NCBI GenBank assembly: GCA_017960805.1
Contig: JAGCYM010000009.1
Location: forward strand, 21,393-85,392
Source: Ruminococcus sp.
Lineage (GTDB): Bacteria; Bacillota; Clostridia; Oscillospirales; Ruminococcaceae
DNA: 64,000 nt
Direction: 5' to 3'
Shown here: piece after piece, positions 37,039 to 45,936 of the stretch
How positions within the stretch are numbered: the first letter of the stretch is position 1
How the letters are laid out: each line of letters begins with the position of its first letter
Notes under the pieces: generated by a model
Told to the model about the DNA's origin: nothing
The model's input: the letters and a program-made list of their open reading frames with translations, nothing else
Database searches by the model: none
Program-made: the position numbers and the translations under genes

Positions 37039-38118
37039 TCATTCATTTAGTTGTGTGAATGATAACATAGCAAATAAAACATTCATAGCAATGAAAGCAA
37101 GCATAGTGATACATGTAAATATCCAGCTGTAATGTTTTGCCGGTTGATTATTTTCTTTGATATATGAGATTATTTGCTTCCTTTTTGCTATCAGAACTAC
37201 TGTTCCTGCAATCAGGAATGCTATGAGAACTGAATAACTGAGTATTGTTGCCGGTAATTCGGGGAGCATATTTTCGATATGAGTCAGAACATCACCAAAC
37301 AGGAAATTATTTGTTATGTGCAGAACCATAGACCATCCTATTCCGAATTCCATTGCGGTGTATGCGAATATCAAACCGACATAAGTTGCATAGACAGACT
37401 GGGTCGGGTTTGCATGCATCAAGCCAAAGAGAATTGAAGAGACCAGAATAGAACAGAATTTTCCACATCCGACTCTTTCAAAGGTGTGCATTACAAATCC
37501 ACGGTATACGATTTCCTCGACTATCGGACCTATGAAACCAGCATACAGAAACATGGATATGGTTGTACTTCCCGCCTGTGATGATTCAATTGCCGCCTGA
37601 AGCGAGAGACCAATCTTATTGAGCAGCCATTCAACACCAAGATCTATATAGAAGAATATAAGCTGGCATCCCATCAGCACACTGAGAAGCATCATCAGCT
37701 TTGAGAATGTCATTTTCCTATGATGTGCGAATATCTTTTGAATTGGAAGTGCTTTTATGAATAAGAGCATCAGAGTCAGGACACCGACTATGACTCCGAT
37801 TATCATAGGATTAGCACCTTCAAATAAAGCTATTCCATATTCCTGAATAGCTTTATCATATTCTTCTTTATTTGCACAGGTGATTGAATAGTATACATAG
37901 TGGCCAAGCATATCAGCAATGTATATGCCATAGATTATGATTGTGTATATAAGCAGGCCTAAGCCCATGTATTCGACCTTCCCCCTGAAATTTTTGCACT
38001 CTGAGATTTCATTGGGGAATTGATTCGATTGGTTAGATGATGGATATATGTTTTGAGACGGATAATTTGGTACAGTTTCAAAACATAGTTCTTTGTTATT
38101 TAATTCGTTATATTCCAT
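37039..38118 (-). CDS. CPBP family intramembrane glutamic protease
   Basis: 359 residues. A long, Asn/Pro/Ser-rich cytoplasmic N-terminus (about 1-45) precedes eight or so helices. Motif 1 is PIVEEIVYRGFVMHTFE; His residues lie in FGLMHANPTQS and VLHITNNFL. Third protein of this family in the window. Own promoter; followed by the hairpin before spoVAD. Substrate unknown. Confidence 0.9.
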   Translation of the reverse strand: MEYNELNNKELCFETVPNYPSQNIYPSSNQSNQFPNEISECKNFRGKVEYMGLGLLIYTIIIYGIYIADMLGHYVYYSITCANKEEYDKAIQEYGIALFEGANPMIIGVIVGVLTLMLLFIKALPIQKIFAHHRKMTFSKLMMLLSVLMGCQLIFFYIDLGVEWLLNKIGLSLQAAIESSQAGSTTISMFLYAGFIGPIVEEIVYRGFVMHTFERVGCGKFCSILVSSILFGLMHANPTQSVYATYVGLIFAYTAMEFGIGWSMVLHITNNFLFGDVLTHIENMLPELPATILSYSVLIAFLIAGTVVLIAKRKQIISYIKENNQPAKHYSWIFTCITMLAFIAMNVLFAMLSFTQLNE

Positions 38119-38153
38119 TTTGAGCCTTTCATTGTGTTAAGAAGATCAGTTAT

Positions 38154-38182
38154 ATGATAACATATACCTGATGGTTTGTCAA
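38154..38182 (-). promoter_or_regulatory. Promoter of third CPBP gene
   Basis: Minus-strand TTGACA (38182-38177), 17-bp spacer, TATCAT (38159-38154). Confidence 0.8.
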
Positions 38183-38283
38183 ATTTGTTTTCTGAAATTT
38201 GTGAGAACGGTTTTCTTTGAAATCTGATGCTAATATATTGTGCTCAATTATTGATTTCTTATAACATGGTTATGGATAGACAT

Positions 38284-38317
38284 AAAAACGTACAAGGGAA
38301 GAAAGCTCCCTTGTACG
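38284..38317 (-). terminator. Terminator after proS
   Basis: Perfect 11-bp stem (38317-38307 / 38299-38289) followed by TTTTT on the minus strand. Confidence 0.92.
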
Positions 38318-38325
38318 CTGAATAA

Positions 38326-39765
38326 TTAATATGCCTTTCCCCAGTATACCATGTGCTTGGCAGGTTTTCCACAGCAGACGCATACATCTGAAAGCTTTTC
38401 CTGATCAAAAGGAATACAGCGTGAACCAACGCCTGTCTTTTCCTTGACTTCATCCTCGCAGGCTTCTTCACCACACCACATAGCTTTTACAAAGCCGTCT
38501 CCCTGTTCGAGTGCCTTGTTAATCTCGTCAATTGTTGTACAAGCGTATGTGCGTCTCTTCTGATTGTCAAGTGCCTTCTGGAACATTCCGTCGTGAGCTT
38601 CCTTGAGTTTCTGTTGAGTAGAGGTTTCAAGTTCGCTGAGAGAAACTGTAGTCTTTTCTCCGTTCCAGCGTGAAGCGATTACACAGTTGCCTTCTTCGAT
38701 ATCACGTGGACCAATTTCTACACGAAGCGGAACACCCTTCATCTCATATTCTGCAAACTTCCATCCCGGTGAATTCTCACTGTCATCAAGCTTGACACGA
38801 AGTCCGAGTTTTACAAGACGTTCCTTGAGTTCATTTGCCTTTTCAAGAACACCTTCCTTATGCTGAGCTACAGGAATGATAACTACCTGAACAGGTGCTA
38901 CTGCAGGAGGAAGAACGAGTCCGTTGTCATCACCGTGAGTCATTATTACTGCACCAATAAGACGTGTTGTTACGCCCCAGCTTGTCTGGTGCGGGAAGAC
39001 TCTCTTGTTTTCTTTATCTGTGTACTCGATGTCGAATGCTTTTGCGAAGCCATCGCCAAAGTAATGTGATGTTCCAGCCTGAAGTGCTTTACCATCATGC
39101 ATGAGAGCTTCTATTGCATAGGTAGAAACGGCACCGGCAAACTTGTCGCTTTCTGTCTTCTTACCTTTTACTACAGGCATTGCTAGAGATTCTTCGCAGA
39201 AGTCAGCATATACATTGAGCATACGCTCTGTCTCTTCTATAGCCTCCTCAGCTGTGGCATGAATGGTGTGACCTTCCTGCCAGAGGAACTCTCTTGAACG
39301 TAAAAATGGACGTGTTGTCTTTTCCCATCTTACAACGCTTACCCATTGATTGTAGAGCTTAGGAAGATCACGGTATGAATGAACTATATTAGCATAGTGT
39401 TCACAGAAAAGTGTCTCTGATGTAGGACGTACACAGAGTCTGTCCTCGAGTTTTTCGCTTCCACCGTGAGTTACCCAAGCAACTTCAGGAGCAAATCCTT
39501 CAACATGATCCTTTTCCTTCTGGAGAAGACTTTCAGGTATGAACATAGGCATACATACATTTTCGTGACCTGTAGCTTTGAATGTTGAATCTAGGATGTG
39601 CTGTATATTTTCCCAGATAGCGTAACCGTATGGACGTATTACCATACAGCCCTTGACACTTGTATACTCGATTAGTTCTGCTTTTTTACATATGTCGGTG
39701 TACCACTGCGCAAAATCCTCATCCATGGAGGTTATAGCAGTAACAAGTTTTTTATCCTTTGCCAT
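38326..39765 (-). CDS. proS: Prolyl-tRNA synthetase, archaeal/eukaryal type
   Basis: Charges tRNA-Pro. 479 residues, the short form without the editing insertion of the main bacterial type. Class II motifs are present: [21 protein letters not shown] and the [16 protein letters not shown] region, then an anticodon-binding domain and a C-terminal zinc-type domain with Cys in CGEEACED and CVCCGKPA, ending in Tyr as usual for this type. Its leader is too short for a T-box. Confidence 0.96.
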   Translation of the reverse strand: MAKDKKLVTAITSMDEDFAQWYTDICKKAELIEYTSVKGCMVIRPYGYAIWENIQHILDSTFKATGHENVCMPMFIPESLLQKEKDHVEGFAPEVAWVTHGGSEKLEDRLCVRPTSETLFCEHYANIVHSYRDLPKLYNQWVSVVRWEKTTRPFLRSREFLWQEGHTIHATAEEAIEETERMLNVYADFCEESLAMPVVKGKKTESDKFAGAVSTYAIEALMHDGKALQAGTSHYFGDGFAKAFDIEYTDKENKRVFPHQTSWGVTTRLIGAVIMTHGDDNGLVLPPAVAPVQVVIIPVAQHKEGVLEKANELKERLVKLGLRVKLDDSENSPGWKFAEYEMKGVPLRVEIGPRDIEEGNCVIASRWNGEKTTVSLSELETSTQQKLKEAHDGMFQKALDNQKRRTYACTTIDEINKALEQGDGFVKAMWCGEEACEDEVKEKTGVGSRCIPFDQEKLSDVCVCCGKPAKHMVYWGKAY

Positions 39766-39829
39766 TTGTAATGTCCTCTTTTCTCTCAGAACCCAGATAG
39801 AGGGCTCTCTTTGTTACATAGATATACTT

Positions 39830-39858
39830 AGTATATCATGTTTTTAGATAAAATGCAA
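39830..39858 (-). promoter_or_regulatory. Promoter of proS
   Basis: Minus-strand TTGCAT (39858-39853), 17-bp spacer, TATACT (39835-39830). Confidence 0.78.
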
Positions 39859-39925
39859 CAGAAAAAAGCCAGATATTTCCAATATATCGATTGTAGTTCG
39901 AAGCATATAGCGTTTTAATCGCAAA

Positions 39926-39954
39926 AACAGGCAGTTCTTAATGAACTGCCTGTT
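39926..39954 (-). terminator. Terminator after dockerin-protein gene
   Basis: Perfect 12-bp stem (39954-39943 / 39937-39926) followed by TTTTTG on the minus strand. Confidence 0.92.
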
Positions 39955-39966
39955 CGAAATAATCAT

Positions 39967-42195
39967 TTATCCGGTTGGTGATTTGATATATTCAGCAAAC
40001 GATTTCTTTCCTCCAGTTGAAAGATATGAGTAGTACGCAAGGACAAGTGATGCGTCCTTCGAATTAACAGCACCATCTTCATTGACGTCTGCAGCTAGTT
40101 TCTGTGATTCTGTCAGCTTAGGAGTTTCACCGGTTGAATAAGCCGCATATGCCTTAAGGATATCGGTTGCATCCTTGGAGTTTACAGCCTTATCGCGGTT
40201 TACATCTCCGAGATCGTAATCAGCAGGTTTTATTGGTTCATCAGTAGTAACAGGTGTTGTGGATGTTGTAACTGCAGTTGTGACTGTGGAAACAGTGGTA
40301 GTATCAATAACACTTGTAGTAGGCTGAGGTTTTTCATTTACATAGACTTTGATTTGCTCACTAGTTGATAACCAACGATTTATATGGCTGATATAACTTC
40401 CATATGTGATGGTAATATCGCGTTCGCCTGCAATGTTGCTGTTGAATCCCATATAGTTGAAGAGGTCTCGGCGTTCTGCAACAACATATGGTTCGCCGTT
40501 GTTATCAGCATATTCATTACCGTACTGATCCCAGTACCATACCTGAATTGTCAGACCGGATAGGTCAAATTGATCGCCCCATTCATAAACTGTCTTTGTT
40601 GGGTAACTGATGATTTGCATACGGACACCAATTTCAGTTGTAGTAGTAGGAATGGCTGTTGAAGTAGTTGTTGTTGTTGCTGTAGTCGTTGTTTGAAAGG
40701 TTGTAGTAGGATTTGTTTTTGTAGTTGTTGAGGTTGAAGTGGTAGTTGTAGTCGTGGTGGTGGTCGTAGTAGTTGTTGTCGTTGAAGTAGTTGTTGTTGC
40801 AGGTTCAAGTACATATACAGAGAAAGACTCACTGTCTGTCAGGAGCTGCATAGCTGAGTTGTATTTTTTATATGTAATAGTTATGATATGCTCTCCCGGA
40901 AAAGAACTGTCAAAACCTGATATCTCAAATCTTGAGATATAGTCAGAAACATAATATGCATTTCCATAATTATCAGCTCGTTCGTCACCGTTGCCATCAA
41001 CTACCCATGTTCTGACAGCGAGTTCAGCTAAATCAAGCTTCTCGTTTAGTTCATAAACAGTTTTTGTTGGGTAACTTGCAATTTTGATACGAACGCTCTT
41101 TTCAGGAGCTAAGGTAGTTGTGGTCGAAACAGGAGTAACGGTTTTGGGTGGCTCTGTGGTAGTTTCAGGAACAGCAACGAAAGAAATCTTGACTTTTTCA
41201 CCAATAATGCAGTCTTTTTCGCGGATTGTAAGGTAAGCAGTTCCCTCGGCAAGAGCAGTGATATATACTATTCCACGAGATTCATTAAATTTGTAGGATA
41301 GATTATCTGATGTATCGGTAACATAAACACCTGAACATTCGAATGTATCCGAATTATATACATATATAGCGCGCTTTTGACCGACATAGAGAGGTGAATC
41401 ATCATAATCAAGAATAGTGTAGTTATCTTCTCTAGCTGTTGTGGTGGTAAGAACGGAAGTGCTTGATGTTGTGGTGGTGACTGTAGTTGTTGTCGTAGTA
41501 GTTGTTATTTTGGTAGTAGAAGTTGTTGTCTTGGTAGTTGTCGTAGTAGTTGTCTTTATAGTAGTTGGTTGAGTCGTAGTCACAGTTGGTGGAGCGTCAG
41601 TCAGTACAGCAAAGTTTCTGTTATACTTCTGTGCATAGCTTTGTGCTGTAGAACCACTGTAACCATATATTGTTGCATTAAGTGTTGAAGATGTGACCGT
41701 GCCACTGAAGGCGTTATATGAATAAGAATTGCAGAAGGTTATCTGGTCATCATAGAATGTACATGATGAATTATAAATCTTTACAGATGCTAGATTTTTA
41801 CAGTTGGCAAAAGCTCCTCGTCCTATTACCGAACATTTTGCAGGTATTGAGACATCGCTTATTCCTGTACCATTGAAAGCGTACATTCCTATTAATGTAA
41901 TACTTGATGGAATATTCACATTCGTAACTGCTGAACAACCATTGAATGCATCAGCACCTATTTCAGTAACAGGAACTCCATTGTACGTTTCGGCTATGTG
42001 TACTTCGCCACTTGCGCTCTTTGAGCATTTTGATACAGTAGCCTTGCCATTTGAAACAGTATATGTTACTGAACTTGTGTCGGCAGCTGCAGCTGTCATT
42101 ATTGTTCCTTTTTTAGGTGAATTGTCACTAAAAGCAGGAACAGTACAGATAAGAGCTACTGACATAGCTACCGCAATTAGTTTTTTGATTTTCAT
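39967..42195 (-). CDS. Secreted dockerin protein with leucine-rich repeats and Ig-like domains
   Basis: 742 residues from the ATG after GGGAGG. Order: signal peptide (1-23); BspA-type leucine-rich repeats (about 60-200, for example ADAFNGCSAVTNVNIPSSIT); Thr-rich linker (201-255); an Ig-like domain (256-342); two similar group-3-like Ig domains (368-462 and 524-619, both starting with VRxxIxSYPTKTVYE) separated by a poly-Thr linker; and a type I dockerin (658-730) with two calcium loops, DVNRDKAVNSKD and DVNEDGAVNSKD. No catalytic domain. The dockerin should bind a scaffoldin cohesin, making it a structural or binding component of a cellulosome-like assembly. The Thr linkers are probable glycosylation sites. 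Confidence 0.9.
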   Translation of the reverse strand: MKIKKLIAVAMSVALICTVPAFSDNSPKKGTIMTAAAADTSSVTYTVSNGKATVSKCSKSASGEVHIAETYNGVPVTEIGADAFNGCSAVTNVNIPSSITLIGMYAFNGTGISDVSIPAKCSVIGRGAFANCKNLASVKIYNSSCTFYDDQITFCNSYSYNAFSGTVTSSTLNATIYGYSGSTAQSYAQKYNRNFAVLTDAPPTVTTTQPTTIKTTTTTTTKTTTSTTKITTTTTTTTVTTTTSSTSVLTTTTAREDNYTILDYDDSPLYVGQKRAIYVYNSDTFECSGVYVTDTSDNLSYKFNESRGIVYITALAEGTAYLTIREKDCIIGEKVKISFVAVPETTTEPPKTVTPVSTTTTLAPEKSVRIKIASYPTKTVYELNEKLDLAELAVRTWVVDGNGDERADNYGNAYYVSDYISRFEISGFDSSFPGEHIITITYKKYNSAMQLLTDSESFSVYVLEPATTTTSTTTTTTTTTTTTTTTSTSTTTKTNPTTTFQTTTTATTTTTSTAIPTTTTEIGVRMQIISYPTKTVYEWGDQFDLSGLTIQVWYWDQYGNEYADNNGEPYVVAERRDLFNYMGFNSNIAGERDITITYGSYISHINRWLSTSEQIKVYVNEKPQPTTSVIDTTTVSTVTTAVTTSTTPVTTDEPIKPADYDLGDVNRDKAVNSKDATDILKAYAAYSTGETPKLTESQKLAADVNEDGAVNSKDASLVLAYYSYLSTGGKKSFAEYIKSPTG

Positions 42196-42380
42196 TTTAA
42201 TTTCCTCCCCGTTTCCCAAAAATCCGAATGCTAAGCGGATTCTCAGATTATTTTCTCAAACTTCGCACATTAAGTATAACTGTGCATCTTGAAAATTCAA
42301 TAGAAAAAGCCGCGAAAGTAACTAAATCAAGCATCATTTGCCCTGCTTTTTGAAAGACTTTTTCTTTTGTATGCATTGGT

Positions 42381-42843
42381 TCACTTATAGATTCCTTCAG
42401 TAATATTCATTACAATTTTATCGTTTTCAGAAGAAATAAGAACGCTATTTACAGGAATGAGTGTATTGCCGTCTGACCTGCCAAGTGTAAGCATACGAAA
42501 CCCGTGAATATATTCCCTTTTCGCATGATCAAAAACTTTTGTGAGCAGTTCAACCATTATAGAACGATTCTTTTTAAAAACAGAATCATCATTATCAGAA
42601 CATTTTCACTCTGTTTTGAAGTAAGAGGGGGACATATCATCTTCAATGATTATTGCTGATAATCTGGTAGTGAACATAAGCCAGTTTATACGAGCTGCAT
42701 TAAGAAAACGATAAACAGTATCCTTAACAAATGGTACCGTATCTTTCTTCATATCCATTTAGATAGAACGATACGCAAATACAAGCATAAAAAGATGCTG
42801 AAATATCTCAATTGCCGCACACTCCTTTGATTTTAACAGCTTG
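42381..42843 (-). pseudogene. IS4-family transposase remnant
   Basis: One minus-strand frame shows IS4-type transposase features across two internal stops (TAA at 42761-42759, TGA at 42608-42606): KDTVYRFLNAARINW, then DDSVFKKNRSIMVELLTKV, FDHAKREYIHGFRMLTLG and SDGNTLIPVNSVLISSE. The part between the first Trp block and DDSVF is shortened, and the C-terminal half with the final catalytic Glu is missing. The element is therefore dead. I could not define terminal inverted repeats. The flanks 42220-42380 and 42844-43123 hold no other convincing frame. Confidence 0.8.
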
Positions 42844-43123
42844 AATTTTCAAAATGTACAGCTTTTTATGTGAGATGTTTGAGATATTATAATTATAACA
42901 TGATAATTATAAGAAAGCAATGTGTGCTATGAAAAAAACGCAGTATTTTTTATAGCTATTGTGCACAAATAATGTGGCTTGATAATGCTGTGAGGCAGTA
43001 TATTTGCCTGAAATCTTATCATTTAGCATTCAGGTTACATATAATGGGGTGTGGTTGAATAAATGAGCTACAAATGAGGAATATTATAATCAAAATAAAT
43101 ACATGATTTCAGGAGATATTTAT

Positions 43124-43471
43124 ATGTCAGTAAAAAGAGGAGAGATTTATTACGCTGATCTAAGTCCTGTAGTTGGTTCAGAACAGGGGGGAATCAGGCC
43201 AGTACTTATTGTTCAGAATGATGTTGGAAATCGCCATAGTCCCACTGTTATTGCAGCAGCTATAACAAGTCAACATGATAAAACCAGACTTCCAACACAT
43301 ATTGAGGTTGAAGCTGATAAGTGTGGCCTGTCTAAGGACAGTATAGTATTGTTGGAACAGATACGCACTATTGATAAAAAACGTCTTAAAGACAAAATGG
43401 GAGAACTAGATCTTCATTCTATGGATAAAGTGAATACAGCATTATCCATAAGTTTTGGTTTGAATGGATGA
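43124..43471 (+). CDS. mazF: MazF/PemK-type toxin (mRNA endonuclease)
   Basis: 115 residues from the ATG after CAGGAGA; an upstream in-frame start would add seven residues and separate it from the site. Family motifs: [53 protein letters not shown]. MazF toxins cut mRNA at short sequences. No antitoxin gene lies upstream: the region before it contains only AT-rich DNA and a transposase relic. It may be an orphan or use a distant antitoxin. Confidence 0.93.
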   Translation: MSVKRGEIYYADLSPVVGSEQGGIRPVLIVQNDVGNRHSPTVIAAAITSQHDKTRLPTHIEVEADKCGLSKDSIVLLEQIRTIDKKRLKDKMGELDLHSMDKVNTALSISFGLNG

Positions 43472-43478
43472 ATAAAGA

Positions 43479-43510
43479 ACGCACGCAGAAGTTATATCTA
43501 CTGCGTGCGT
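43479..43510. terminator. Terminator between mazF and nucleoside kinase
   Basis: Perfect 10-bp stem ACGCACGCAG / CTGCGTGCGT with a 12-nt loop between convergent genes; TTTTT follows within a few bases on the minus strand. Confidence 0.75.
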
Positions 43511-43522
43511 GGAAAAAGTGAT

Positions 43523-44443
43523 TTAGTATTTGAATTGCCCACTGCCGATGAATTCACATATTAATGAATCTTTGGAAATATCATTTTTACTGAGTGGGAC
43601 AAGTTGTTCTAGTACCGCTATTATATCGTTTAGCTCAGGGAAGTCATTGAGTTCGTGAAGTTGATCGATAAGTGCATTACGGTATACATTGAGTTCATAT
43701 GCCATAAAAGTGTCAATATCATAATCTGAGCGATGCTTGTATGGCATAATGTACTTGTTTTCACCTGCTTCTACACTATGATACATATTCATTGTTTCTC
43801 TTAGAGCACGCTTGCGGAAGTTTTTGTCGCGTATCATACGCCGCATAAGTCTCACTTTTGAAGGATGGAGTATGATATCTCCACAAGTCACTCTAGTGCG
43901 GACGCTGACATATATTTTCAGAAGCTGTTTGTCTGGGACAAAGATAACATCAGGATTCAGTGCGTGAATACCCTCAAATATAACTAATTCTCCTGGATGT
44001 CGTTGAAACTTTTTCCCTGTGTACTCACGGGTCGATGACTTGAAATTGTATTGTGGTATTTCTATTTCCTCGCAAAGACTTATTGCAAGTATGTGTTCAT
44101 TAAGCAGATTGGCGTCGATACGGTCTGGGGATTCAAGGTCCATTTTCCCGAGAGCGGCAAGCTCTTTTTCCTCACTGGTGAGCGGGCAGAAGTAGTTGTC
44201 CATAGAAATGGTGTGTGTCTCACAGCCTCTCTCGTCGAGAATTTTTTCTATCATAAATGCTGTGGTTGTCTTGCCTGAACCTGATGGCCCGGAGAGTAAG
44301 ATAACAGGCTTTTCGTTTCGCGAATTGATGATATTATCAGTTATTCTATTCAGCTGGTATTGATACTCTTCATTCACTGTGCTCACAAATCTCTTGGGGT
44401 CGGAACTAACGCCACTGTTAATTCTGGTAATTTCTATATTCAT
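43523..44443 (-). CDS. Uridine kinase-like nucleoside kinase
   Basis: 306 residues of the phosphoribulokinase/uridine kinase family. Walker A is LSGPSGSGKTTTA; SMDNYFCPL and PDRID fit the nucleoside-binding region, with IFEGIHALNPDV after it. The kinase domain occupies most of the protein; the threonyl-tRNA-synthetase-like N-terminal extension found in longer relatives is missing. AAGGAGA site. Substrate (uridine/cytidine) is inferred from the family. Confidence 0.85.
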   Translation of the reverse strand: MNIEITRINSGVSSDPKRFVSTVNEEYQYQLNRITDNIINSRNEKPVILLSGPSGSGKTTTAFMIEKILDERGCETHTISMDNYFCPLTSEEKELAALGKMDLESPDRIDANLLNEHILAISLCEEIEIPQYNFKSSTREYTGKKFQRHPGELVIFEGIHALNPDVIFVPDKQLLKIYVSVRTRVTCGDIILHPSKVRLMRRMIRDKNFRKRALRETMNMYHSVEAGENKYIMPYKHRSDYDIDTFMAYELNVYRNALIDQLHELNDFPELNDIIAVLEQLVPLSKNDISKDSLICEFIGSGQFKY

Positions 44444-44487
44444 GATATGTCTCCTTGTATAAAACTGATAAATACCTAGAAATAACT

Positions 44488-44512
44488 CGGGCGGACAATT
44501 ATTGCCCGCCCG
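44488..44512 (-). terminator. Hairpin after spoVS
   Basis: GC-rich stem CGGGCGG / CCGCCCG (44512-44506 / 44494-44488); the following tract is only moderately T-rich. Confidence 0.65.
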
Positions 44513-44517
44513 ATAAT

Positions 44518-44778
44518 TTATCTCTGTTCACAGATAAGCTTGATAGCGGTTCTTTCTTCACCGTCTATCTGAATGTTTGCGAATGCGGGGATGCAGATGA
44601 GGTCAATGCCTATTGGTGCAAGGTAGCCTCGTGCTATTGCAATGGCCTTGATGGCTTGATTTGATGCGCCTGCACCTACTGCCTGGACCTCGACAGCTTT
44701 TTGCTCTCTAATAACTCCTGCAATAGCGCCAGCGACTGAGTTAGGTGTTGAATGTGATGATACTTTTAAGACCTCCAT
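44518..44778 (-). CDS. spoVS: Stage V sporulation protein S
   Basis: 86 residues, the standard SpoVS length. Strong family match: MEVLKVSSHSTPNSVAGAIA, VQAVGAGASNQAIKAIAIAR, and IPAFANIQIDGEERTAIKL. Small nucleic-acid-binding-type (Alba-like) fold involved in spore coat and septation timing in Bacillus. It follows ymdB in the order known from Bacillus but has its own promoter. AGGAGG site. Confidence 0.96.
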   Translation of the reverse strand: MEVLKVSSHSTPNSVAGAIAGVIREQKAVEVQAVGAGASNQAIKAIAIARGYLAPIGIDLICIPAFANIQIDGEERTAIKLICEQR

Positions 44779-44886
44779 AGTAAGACCTCCTGTAAAAAGA
44801 TATTTGCACTGAATTACTATTGTGTTTGTGTGAAATGAAATACAAAATTTCTCGCAAAATATGTAATAGTTTTAGTACATACATAC

Positions 44887-44915
44887 ATCATATCATAATT
44901 TGTTTCAAATTGCAA
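44887..44915 (-). promoter_or_regulatory. Promoter of spoVS
   Basis: Minus-strand TTGCAA (44915-44910), 17-bp spacer, TATGAT (44892-44887). Confidence 0.7.
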
Positions 44916-44938
44916 TACTTTGCAAAAAACTTTGTAGA

Positions 44939-45709
44939 TTATCTTATAATCAGGCGTTCAATTTTGTGCGATTTGCCGCATTTCTCATCGAATTCAACGC
45001 ATATTCCACAAAGGAAGCAATTTCCGTCGGCTTCTTTGAAACGTACAGGTATGTGAAATCGGAAACGGTCGATTGCAGGTTTAATAGCGGCTCCGAGGCT
45101 TGATATTTCGGGGCCGGTCATTCCAACATCAGTAATATAAGCAGTGTGGTTGCCGAGAATGATTTCGTCAGCGGTTTGCACATGAGTATGTGTACCAAAA
45201 ACCCCGGTAACTTTACCTGTTAGATAGTGTCCCATTGCTTTTTTCTCAGAGGTAGCTTCAGCGTGAAAGTCGACAAAAATGTTAGGTGTTTCAATTTCAG
45301 TAAGTAGTTCATCAATCTTAGTAAATGGGTTGTCAAGCGGTTCCATGAAAACTGTTCCCATTAGGTTGATAATTGCAATGGAGTAAGTTCCCATATCCAG
45401 TGTAAACAAACCTTTCCCAGGAGCTCCGCCATCTGGGTAATTAGCGGGACGCAGTATATATTCAGTGTCGAAAAGTTCAGAAGATTCTTTACGTTTGAAT
45501 GCATGATTTCCAGTAGTAATGACATCTGCTCCGGCACGGATGAGTATGTCTGCAGATGATGGTGTTATTCCGTCGCCTGATGCTGAGTTTTCGCCATTAA
45601 CTATTGTTATATTAATGTCGTACTGTCGCTTTATAAGACTCAGTTTTGAAGCCAGAAAACTGCTGCCTGAATTACCGACAACATCTCCGATAAATAAAAG
45701 ATTCTTCAA
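44939..45709 (-). CDS. ymdB: YmdB-family metallophosphoesterase
   Basis: 256 residues, the standard length. Dinuclear metal motifs: IGDVVG (Asp), NGEN (Asn, Glu), TGNHAF (Asn-His), VDFHAEATSEK and GTHTHVQTADE. YmdB homologues hydrolyse 2',3'-cyclic nucleotides and influence biofilm and motility decisions in Bacillus. Start is TTG with a GGAGAA site. Next to spoVS as in Bacillus, though rny is absent upstream. Confidence 0.93.
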   Translation of the reverse strand: MKNLLFIGDVVGNSGSSFLASKLSLIKRQYDINITIVNGENSASGDGITPSSADILIRAGADVITTGNHAFKRKESSELFDTEYILRPANYPDGGAPGKGLFTLDMGTYSIAIINLMGTVFMEPLDNPFTKIDELLTEIETPNIFVDFHAEATSEKKAMGHYLTGKVTGVFGTHTHVQTADEIILGNHTAYITDVGMTGPEISSLGAAIKPAIDRFRFHIPVRFKEADGNCFLCGICVEFDEKCGKSHKIERLIIR

Positions 45710-45738
45710 TTTTATTCTCCATTCACTTGATTTGCTTT

Positions 45739-45768
45739 ATTATATCATTCTGAGCAAGTGGTTGTCAA
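45739..45768 (-). promoter_or_regulatory. Promoter of ymdB
   Basis: Minus-strand TTGACA (45768-45763), 18-bp spacer, TATAAT (45744-45739). Confidence 0.82.
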
Positions 45769-45936
45769 GGGCGATTTTACGCCATATTGCTCGAGGAATG
45801 GCAATCTGGCAAAATTGATTGCTTTATTCTGCTTTGAACGATAAATTATCTTTTTAGGTAACATTCACAATAGTTTTGCATACAATAAATTGTATAATTT
45901 TGGCGTGCCGTATGCCTTAAAGCGGTGGAGTATACT

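Noticed and set aside
39766-39860. Possible T-box in front of proS.
   Set aside because: The leader after the promoter is only about 65 nt and has no GGGTGGNACC core.
40551-40942. Frames rich in Val or Gln/Leu, and a direct-repeat pattern that might look like a CRISPR or satellite array.
   Set aside because: They are shadows of the Thr-rich linker codons of the dockerin protein; there are no unique spacers of regular length.
42844-43123. A short antitoxin frame before mazF.
   Set aside because: The only starts give peptides of a few residues ended by stops; nothing resembles a MazE or ribbon-helix-helix antitoxin.
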